Below the pieces are notes generated by a model, which was not told the DNA's origin, ran no database searches, and saw only the letters and a list, made by a program, of their open reading frames with translations. The position numbers and the translations under genes were made by a program. From Kuenenia sp039794105 (lineage in GTDB: Bacteria; Planctomycetota; Brocadiia; Brocadiales; Brocadiaceae): a stretch of DNA of 49,103 nucleotides. Positions 43,523 to 49,103 of this stretch are shown here, in pieces (position 1 is the first letter of the stretch; each line of letters begins with the position of its first letter). Location: positions 1 to 49,103 of the forward strand of contig NZ_JBDIWA010000024.1 of NCBI RefSeq assembly GCF_039794105.1, written 5' to 3'.

Positions 43523-44572
43523 CTACATCTTTTCCTTCATAACTACAGAAATTTCGCGCGTCAATCGCATTACCTTTTCAGCCTCTTCTATCGTTAATGT
43601 TCCGGCGCCGCAGCTTGGCGTCACCATCGACCGCTCTTTAATCAACGTTTTCGGTAATCCCTTATTTACGAGAAATTGAATCCCTTCCTCAAGTCTTTTT
43701 ACCAGGTCCTCCAATGATACGTCCGCAATCTTTGCTGACGTAGGAACGATTCCCCATGCCAGATAACCGCCTCTTTTCATAAATGCAATTATTTCACGCC
43801 AATACATCAGGTACTTATCCATAAACTCATACGCATCAAAACTTACAATATCAACCTTCGATTCCATAAGCATTGCCCAGTCGGTATTGCCGCAGCAATG
43901 AGAGCCTGTTAAACCGCCGTGAGACTGAATACCTTCATACAACTCATTGAGGGCGCCAATGACTTTCTCCCTGCTGATATTCATAAATGAAGACCCGAAG
44001 CTGGTTAAATACGGCTCATCAACAAACATCAGCACCGGAAGTTTATACCGGGCTAATTTGGTAAATTGCCAGTATGCCTTCATTGACAACAATTTAACAA
44101 TCACATCAAAGAATTCGTCGCTATAAAGCGCCAAAATGCCTGAATCAAGTTTCAGAGAACCTGCCAGGGTAACAGGGCCTACAACATGCCCTTTTACCGC
44201 ACGAAGAGACGCCGGAAGCGATTGGTCAAGACGTTTCAGCATAGCATAAAATCCCACAGAACACGCCCTGCTTATTTGAAACAAATCAGGATCGTTTTTT
44301 AAATACGCCTCGTAAAATTTTTCCAGTCCGGCTGCCGTATCGTACGTATCATCAATACTTACCGTCTTTTTTTCTGCATCTATTTTAATACACGGGAGTC
44401 CTTCGGTATATTGAATACACATATCTTCCCTGCGGTCATATTTGGGCAACTGGACCCAGCAGGGAATTTCACGGAGCGTCTCAAACATGAGGTCGGTGGC
44501 GCATTCTATATCAACATGGGGAAGACTTCCAATTGCGGTTGCCGCAAAGTTGGCGTTAAAGGTATTTGACAT
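43523..44572 (-). CDS. Core-MetE-like methionine synthase/methyltransferase
   Basis: A 349-residue UROD/MetE-fold protein equivalent to the C-terminal catalytic half of cobalamin-independent methionine synthase. Putative zinc ligands His225, Cys227, Glu249 and Cys321 have the +2 and +24 spacing of E. coli MetE (His641, Cys643, Glu665, Cys726). IGSLPH at 14-19 and VDEPYL around 184 are further MetE-type segments. It lacks the N-terminal folate half of classical MetE, so the methyl donor may be a corrinoid protein, as proposed for core-MetE enzymes of Wood-Ljungdahl organisms. A single gene on the minus strand. Confidence 0.75.
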   Translation of the reverse strand: MSNTFNANFAATAIGSLPHVDIECATDLMFETLREIPCWVQLPKYDRREDMCIQYTEGLPCIKIDAEKKTVSIDDTYDTAAGLEKFYEAYLKNDPDLFQISRACSVGFYAMLKRLDQSLPASLRAVKGHVVGPVTLAGSLKLDSGILALYSDEFFDVIVKLLSMKAYWQFTKLARYKLPVLMFVDEPYLTSFGSSFMNISREKVIGALNELYEGIQSHGGLTGSHCCGNTDWAMLMESKVDIVSFDAYEFMDKYLMYWREIIAFMKRGGYLAWGIVPTSAKIADVSLEDLVKRLEEGIQFLVNKGLPKTLIKERSMVTPSCGAGTLTIEEAEKVMRLTREISVVMKEKM

Positions 44573-44724
44573 CGTTTTTAATCCCTCTTTCTACAAAATA
44601 AGGTTCTTTTGTACTAATATCTGCTATGGTGGTATCCTATCTTGCTACAAACAGGTTGCTCCTACGGAGCTTATAGGAAATACGTTTTTCAAAAGACTAA
44701 CGTGTTACTATCTGTTTGACTATA

Positions 44725-44957
44725 AATATTTTGCCAAAAAATGCAAAGAAATTACTAATAAAGGTTCTAATAACAAAGTATAAAATTCAAAACAAATCCA
44801 AAATGTCCCTGTCTGCGTGCGATTACGTACAGACAGGCAACAATGCAAAACACGAAATACGAAAGATGCGCTCGTTTAGCATTTCAAATCATTTTGTCAT
44901 TAGAATTTGTTTCGTATTTCGTGCTTCGTGCTTGTTTGGTTCTGGCTATGCCAGCGT
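44725..44957. repeat. Composite mosaic repeat (modules A, B and C) upstream of rnfE
   Basis: 44725-44771 matches module A in the sdh operon. 44896-44930 matches module B at 397-431. 44926-44957, read in reverse (GGCATAGCCAGAACCAAACA), matches module C. An inverted CTGTCTGCGTGCGATTACGT-type element with ACAGACAG lies between them near 44811-44839. It fills most of the 461-base gap before rnfE. A TTGACA at 44974-44979 just beyond it could be an rnfE -35 box, though the -10 is poor. Confidence 0.75.
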
Positions 44958-45033
44958 AGGCCTTAATTTGTCCTTGACATTTATTCCTAAAACGTTTAGT
45001 TTTTAAAAAAAAATTTTAAATAGGAAAAAAATA

Positions 45034-45666
45034 TTGGCACAAAGTAATTGGCAGGAATTCTCAAAAGGTCTTTTTAAGTATAACGCATTGTTTGTGTTGG
45101 TGTTAGGTATTTGTCCAAGCCTGGCAGTAACAACTTCGTTAAAGAATGGTGTATCAATGGGAGGCGCTGCGACCTTTGTTCTTGTGTCTTCCAATTTTAT
45201 CATCTCTCTCATCCGCCCTTATGTTCCCCGCGAGATTAGAATCCCTTGCTTTATTGTTGTTATTGCTTCATTTGTAACGATTGTCGAATTAATGATGAAG
45301 GCGTACTTGCCAACGGAGATAAATGCCTCGTTGGGAATATTTATCCCCCTTATCGTAGTCAATTGCATTATTTTGTATCGTGCGGAGGCTTTTGCTTATA
45401 AAAATAAACCATTTGTTTCCATACTAGATGGTTTGGGTATTGGTTTGGGATGGACTTTATCCCTGTGTCTTGTTTCCGGTGTACGCGAAATGCTTGGGGC
45501 GGGCACTCTTTTTGGATTAAAACTGTCTGAGCGCTATGAACCTGCTTCAATAATGATTATGGCGCCTGGTGCGTTTATTATTACGGGTCTTCTCATGGGT
45601 TTATTCAACTGGAGAAAGCAACTAAAGAGTGAAAAATCGATGAAGGTTTATCAGAAAAATGATTAA
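45034..45666 (+). CDS. rnfE: Rnf complex membrane subunit E
   Basis: A 210-residue integral membrane protein with six helices, of the RnfE/NqrD family. Rnf couples ferredoxin oxidation and NAD reduction to ion transport. The first half NALFVLVLGICPSLAVTTS and the repeat-half INASLGIFIPLIVVNC carry the paired cysteines seen in RnfA/RnfE, which bind the intramembrane iron-sulfur centre. The frame opens with TTG 45034 after TAGGAAAA. It overlaps rnfA by eight bases. The other Rnf subunits (B, C, D, G) are outside the window, probably just elsewhere. Confidence 0.9.
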   Translation: MAQSNWQEFSKGLFKYNALFVLVLGICPSLAVTTSLKNGVSMGGAATFVLVSSNFIISLIRPYVPREIRIPCFIVVIASFVTIVELMMKAYLPTEINASLGIFIPLIVVNCIILYRAEAFAYKNKPFVSILDGLGIGLGWTLSLCLVSGVREMLGAGTLFGLKLSERYEPASIMIMAPGAFIITGLLMGLFNWRKQLKSEKSMKVYQKND

Positions 45667-46297
45667 AGAGTTAGCGATAATAATTGTTAGTGTTGTTTTT
45701 GTAAATAATTTTGTACTGGCAAAATTCCTGGGGCTATGCCCATTCCTTGGTGTTTCTCAAAAGACATCCTCGGCGCTTGGCATGGGCGCCGCCGTAACGT
45801 TTGTGATGACGCTTGCTTCCGCTATTACGTGGATTTTATACAATTATATTCTGTTGCCTGGCGATGCGAACATTGTGGGTATGGTTTTCCCTTCCATTGG
45901 GGAAACAGGGCTTATTGAGGTGTTAAAGACGATCAGCTACATCCTTGTGATTGCAACGCTCGTACAGTTAGTTGAAATGATGCTTCGCAAGATGGTTCCT
46001 GCATTGTACGACAGTCTGGGCGTCTTTTTGCCGCTTATTACTACAAACTGCGCCGTGTTGGGTGTGGCGCTTTTAAACACTACGGATTCTCCGCAACATT
46101 TAGGGTTTATAGAAGCAATTGTTCAGGGCTTTGGTGCGGGCATCGGTTTTACGGTAGCCATATTACTAATGTCTGGTATCAGGGAGCGCCTGGCGTTGCT
46201 TAGCATACCAAAACCTTTACAGGGGCTTCCCATTGCGTTTATATGCACAGGGCTTATGGCATTGGCTTTTTTCGGATTTTCAGGGATGGTACCATAG
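45659..46297 (+). CDS. rnfA: Rnf complex membrane subunit A
   Basis: A 212-residue six-helix membrane protein, the inverted-topology partner of RnfE. VNNFVLAKFLGLCPFLGVS and LGVFLPLITTNCAVLG carry the conserved cysteines, and GFGAGIGFTVAILLMSGIRERL is the signature of the last helices. It overlaps rnfE by eight bases and ends two bases before ilvN, an unusually tight junction between an energy-conserving complex and an amino acid gene. Confidence 0.94.
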   Translation: MIKELAIIIVSVVFVNNFVLAKFLGLCPFLGVSQKTSSALGMGAAVTFVMTLASAITWILYNYILLPGDANIVGMVFPSIGETGLIEVLKTISYILVIATLVQLVEMMLRKMVPALYDSLGVFLPLITTNCAVLGVALLNTTDSPQHLGFIEAIVQGFGAGIGFTVAILLMSGIRERLALLSIPKPLQGLPIAFICTGLMALAFFGFSGMVP

Positions 46298-46299
46298 AT

Positions 46300-46779
46300 A
46301 TGCGTCACGTTATTTCTGTATTAGTAGAGAACAAGGTTGGGGTTCTTGCCCGGATTACTGGCTTAATCAGCGGCAGAGGATTTAACATCGATAGTCTTGC
46401 CGTGGGCGAGACCGAAAATCCCGATCTTTCCAGGATTACAATAGTTGTCAGGGGAGATGACGCTATTCTGGAGCAGGTAAGAAAACAGATCAATAAACTT
46501 ATTGACGTTATCAAGATCACCGATTTTACCAATGAAGAGTTTGTCGAACGGGATTTGATGTTGCTGAAGATAAATTGTCCTATCGGGAAGCGCGGCGAGA
46601 TTATAGAGATTGTGGATATTTTCAGAGGAAAGATTGTAGATGTTGGCCAGAGAGATCTTGTCATCGAGATTGCCGGAATAGAGGATAAGATTGAAGCAAT
46701 GCTGGCGTTATTGCGTCCATATGGAATAAAAGAACTGGTGAGAACGGGGAGCATTGCAATCACAAGAGGAGCACGGTAA
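46300..46779 (+). CDS. ilvN: Acetolactate synthase small (regulatory) subunit
   Basis: A 159-residue regulatory subunit with an N-terminal ACT domain (HVISVLVENKVGVLARITGL, GRGFNIDSLAVG) that binds valine and a C-terminal domain containing VDIFRGKIVDVG. ATG 46300 starts two bases after the rnfA stop and has no ribosome site of its own beyond AGGGATGG inside rnfA, so it is probably translationally coupled to rnfA. The large subunit ilvB is not adjacent. Confidence 0.95.
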   Translation: MRHVISVLVENKVGVLARITGLISGRGFNIDSLAVGETENPDLSRITIVVRGDDAILEQVRKQINKLIDVIKITDFTNEEFVERDLMLLKINCPIGKRGEIIEIVDIFRGKIVDVGQRDLVIEIAGIEDKIEAMLALLRPYGIKELVRTGSIAITRGAR

Positions 46780-46828
46780 AGAGCAAGTGTGATTGGTATT
46801 ATTTGACTGAAAGACAAAAGGAAGGGTT

Positions 46829-47833
46829 ATGATAAAAATATATTATGAAAACGATGCTGATATAAGCGTTTTAAAAGGAAAGAAGATTGCAGTAATAGGT
46901 TATGGAAGTCAGGGACACGCTCAGGCGCAAAACCTCAGGGAATCTGGTATGGATGTAATTGTTTCTACCAGAGAAGGTACGGCGAACTATCAGTTGGCCG
47001 TTAAGCATGGGTTTAAGCCGGTGAGTGTTGAGGCAGCGGCAAAAGAGGGCGATTTTATCCAGATACTTATTCCTGACGAATCCCAAAGGATTATTTACGA
47101 AACGCAAATCAAGCCTCACGTCACGAAGGGAAAGACATTATGTTTTTCCCACGGGTTTAATATTCATTTTGGCCAGGTAGTACCTTCCAGCGATGTAGAC
47201 GTAATAATGGTAGCGCCGAAAGGCCCAGGTCATCTGGTTCGTTCTGAATTTGAAAAAGGCGGCGGAGTTCCCTGTCTTATGGCAATTCATCAGGATGTTA
47301 CAGGAAAAGCAAAGGAAAAGGCATTGGCATATGCGCACGGGGTTGGTGGCACAAGAGGAGGGGTGATAGAAACTACCTTTGCCGATGAGACGGAAACCGA
47401 CCTGTTCGGCGAACAGGCGGTACTGTGTGGTGGGGTATCTGCATTAGTAAAGGCAGGGTTTGAGACCCTCGTTGAGGCTGGTTACAAACCGGAGCTGGCT
47501 TATTTTGAATGCATGCACGAACTCAAACTGATAGTGGATCTTTTCTATCAGGGCGGCCTTAGTTATATGCGTTATTCGGTAAGCAATACTGCAGAATACG
47601 GCGATTTGACCCGTGGTCCCCGCATCATTACAGAAGAAACAAAAAAAGAAATGAAGCGTATATTAGGCGAAATACAGTCGGGGCAATTTGCCAAAGAGTG
47701 GATATTGGAAAATCAGGCTGGTCGTCCAAGTTTTAACGCCCTGGAAAAGAAGGATAGAGAGCACCAGCTTGAAAAAGTTGGCAGAGAATTGCGAAAAATG
47801 ATGAAGTGGATAAACGTTAAAGAGGTTACATAA
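46829..47833 (+). CDS. ilvC: Ketol-acid reductoisomerase, class I
   Basis: A 334-residue enzyme of valine and isoleucine synthesis that isomerises and reduces acetolactate. The Rossmann motif GYGSQGHAQAQNLRESG, the cofactor loop STREGTANYQ (where the usual Ser residues are Thr and Asn), and the metal-binding DLFGEQAVLCGG and FECMHELKLIVDL are present. Length fits class I. The altered loop leaves NADPH versus NADH preference open. It follows ilvN by 49 bases with an AAGGAAGGG ribosome site. Confidence 0.96.
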   Translation: MIKIYYENDADISVLKGKKIAVIGYGSQGHAQAQNLRESGMDVIVSTREGTANYQLAVKHGFKPVSVEAAAKEGDFIQILIPDESQRIIYETQIKPHVTKGKTLCFSHGFNIHFGQVVPSSDVDVIMVAPKGPGHLVRSEFEKGGGVPCLMAIHQDVTGKAKEKALAYAHGVGGTRGGVIETTFADETETDLFGEQAVLCGGVSALVKAGFETLVEAGYKPELAYFECMHELKLIVDLFYQGGLSYMRYSVSNTAEYGDLTRGPRIITEETKKEMKRILGEIQSGQFAKEWILENQAGRPSFNALEKKDREHQLEKVGRELRKMMKWINVKEVT

Positions 47834-47856
47834 TGGTTTTTTAATAGGAGAAATAA

Positions 47857-48858
47857 ATGTTAAAGTGCCGTAGCAAGGTTTTGGGGTTTGTTTTATGTGG
47901 AATAGCAAGCATCTGCTTTAGCTCTTCTGTCATGGCGTCAAAAGAGAAAGAAGTGGCCGCTCCAAAGCAACAAGAAAAAACAGCGGAAGCAAAACAGACA
48001 GATGATTCAAAGAAAGTGGTTGCTATTATTAATGGTGAAAGCATTACGAAGGCAGAGGTGGAACGTGTGCTAGAGAGATTTAAGAATCAGCTACCACCGG
48101 ACAGAATTGCTTCTGTTGAAAAACAGATAATTGATGGTTTGGTGGCACAGAAGTTGTTTTTGCAATTTATCAAGGAGAATAAGGTTGCAATCGGTGATGA
48201 TGCGCTGAAGACGGAATTGGATAAAGTTCGTGAGGATATAAAACTGAATCCCGGGCTGCAAGGAAAGTCACTGGAAGAAGTATTGGAATCACATGGCAGC
48301 AATATCGAAGACTTAAAGAGGGATATTACGATTTCTTTGTCTTTGGAAAAATACTTCGCCGATACCGTAAGCGATGCAAAAGTAAAAGACTATTTTGAAA
48401 AAAACAGACAGATATATGATGGCACTGAGGTGCAGGCCAGCCATATTTTAGTAGATACGCGTAACCTGCAGGGTGAAGAAGATCTTGCAAAGGCAAAGCA
48501 AAAGATAGAAAAGGTAAAAGCGGAGATCGCTGAAGGGAAAAAAGACTTTGCCAAGCTTGCCGAAGAATATTCTGATTGTCCATCCGCGAAAAAAGGCGGA
48601 GATCTTGGCTATTTTGCAAGAAAAGGCCAGATGGTGGAACCATTTGCGGAGGCGGCTTTTGCTTTAAAAGTGGGAGAGGTGAGCGATGTTGTAACGACCC
48701 AGTTTGGATATCATATCATAAAGGTTACTGATATCAAAAAGGGCGAGGAAATTGATTTTAATGAATTAAAACCTGAAATTAAACTGGACATATTAAAACA
48801 AAATGCCGATTCCCTGCTGGACAGATTAAAGCAGCAGGCAAAGATTGAAATCAAGTAA
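47857..48858 (+). CDS. Exported parvulin-type peptidyl-prolyl isomerase
   Basis: A 333-residue SurA/PrsA-like chaperone. A Sec signal peptide ends near SSVMA (residue 27). A charged linker, an N-terminal SurA-type helical domain (INGESITKAEVERVLERF) and a parvulin domain at about 190-290 follow (QASHILVDT, AEEYSDCPSAKKGGDLGYF, FGYHIIKV). It assists folding of exported proteins. It begins 23 bases after ilvC with AGGAGAAAT and is closed by a strong terminator, so it may be the last gene of the rnf-ilv unit. Confidence 0.93.
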   Translation: MLKCRSKVLGFVLCGIASICFSSSVMASKEKEVAAPKQQEKTAEAKQTDDSKKVVAIINGESITKAEVERVLERFKNQLPPDRIASVEKQIIDGLVAQKLFLQFIKENKVAIGDDALKTELDKVREDIKLNPGLQGKSLEEVLESHGSNIEDLKRDITISLSLEKYFADTVSDAKVKDYFEKNRQIYDGTEVQASHILVDTRNLQGEEDLAKAKQKIEKVKAEIAEGKKDFAKLAEEYSDCPSAKKGGDLGYFARKGQMVEPFAEAAFALKVGEVSDVVTTQFGYHIIKVTDIKKGEEIDFNELKPEIKLDILKQNADSLLDRLKQQAKIEIK

Positions 48859-48908
48859 CATACGTAAACAGTAAAATATTTTCGATGCATTTTGGAGGTC
48901 TTTTAAAC

Positions 48909-48958
48909 AAAAAGCTTCCCTTCCGGCAATTAAATGAATAGGAAGGGAAGCTTTTTTT
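48909..48958 (+). terminator. Rho-independent terminator after the parvulin gene
   Basis: AAAAAGCTTCCCTTCC and its perfect reverse complement (16-bp stem) are followed by a run of seven T, 50 bases after the stop codon. From here to the window end (49103) I see no gene. Confidence 0.92.
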
Positions 48959-49103
48959 ATCTGTAAACGGTCTTAAATTAGCCCTAAAACAAGCGTGATT
49001 TAACCATCTACACACAATGGGATAATATTTTGGACTATTATGCGTCTCTAAATGTATTTTTTGTTTGTTTCGTCGCGAAAACACCTTACTAAAAAGAAAA
49101 ATA

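Noticed and set aside
43494..43679. Plus-strand ORF after the uracil-DNA glycosylase gene
   Set aside because: It is the antisense of the 3' end of the core-MetE-like gene, which has clear motifs.

Overview
This window looks like chromosomal DNA of an anammox planctomycete, most likely Candidatus Kuenenia (stuttgartiensis-like). The decisive gene is at 14917-16665. It encodes an octaheme, hydroxylamine-oxidoreductase-type cytochrome c whose heme motifs, unusual CX4CH third heme and Tyr462 match what I recall of hydrazine dehydrogenase (HDH), the enzyme that oxidises hydrazine to N2 in anammox. The AT-rich base composition, bacterial gene set and repeat-laden intergenic DNA fit this. There are no rRNA genes, CRISPR arrays or intact insertion sequences.

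Layout. 1-1930: gene-poor DNA with repeats, then six tRNA genes (Arg, His, Arg, Lys, Leu, Gly). 1965-4409: trigger factor, ClpP and a secreted ComEA-like protein. 4612-7384 (minus): succinate dehydrogenase sdhD-sdhC-sdhA without sdhB, with a dispersed repeat inside the operon. 7878-9314 (minus): a divergent MurC-like ligase. 9517-10877: SAM decarboxylase and an ACL5-type aminopropyltransferase (polyamines). 10840-12139 (minus): Ogt and a membrane metalloprotease-like protein. 12484-14103: tRNA-Ala, small ORFs, a methyltransferase and a 21-unit CTA microsatellite. 14420-18054: the HDH gene with its own promoter, long leader and terminator, followed by a TPR lipoprotein gene. 18069-19118 (minus): adenine deaminase. 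19323-25689 (minus): a compatible-solute cluster (two glycosyltransferases and a HAD phosphatase, probably glucosylglycerate-type) with half a sugar ABC importer and a J-domain protein. 25883-29797: a transposase fragment, GlcD-like oxidase, an aminotransferase flanked by inverted repeats, and a decayed transposase. 29971-34284 (minus): a three-subunit flavin/FeS complex resembling the Sporomusa-type (Stn) electron-bifurcating transhydrogenase. 34496-39395: dnaG-rpoD, a zinc-ribbon protein and rnpB. 39577-41463 (minus): hisF, thiG, thiS. 41669-44572: nrnA, type-4 uracil-DNA glycosylase and a core-MetE-like methionine synthase (minus). 45034-48858: rnfE-rnfA running directly into ilvN-ilvC and a parvulin isomerase.

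How it fits together. HDH delivers low-potential electrons. Rnf and the Stn-like complex are ways to connect ferredoxin, NADH and NADPH pools, which an autotroph using the Wood-Ljungdahl pathway needs. The SDH, IlvNC, HisF, ThiSG and MetE-like genes are ordinary biosynthesis and central metabolism. A mosaic family of short intergenic repeats recurs across the window and touches the ends of genes (sdhD, aspC).

The best candidates for something under-described are the Stn-like complex in an anammox bacterium, the two-glycosyltransferase solute cluster, the HDH regulatory region with its neighbouring TPR lipoprotein, and the mosaic repeats. All functional calls come from reading motifs; no database search was possible.
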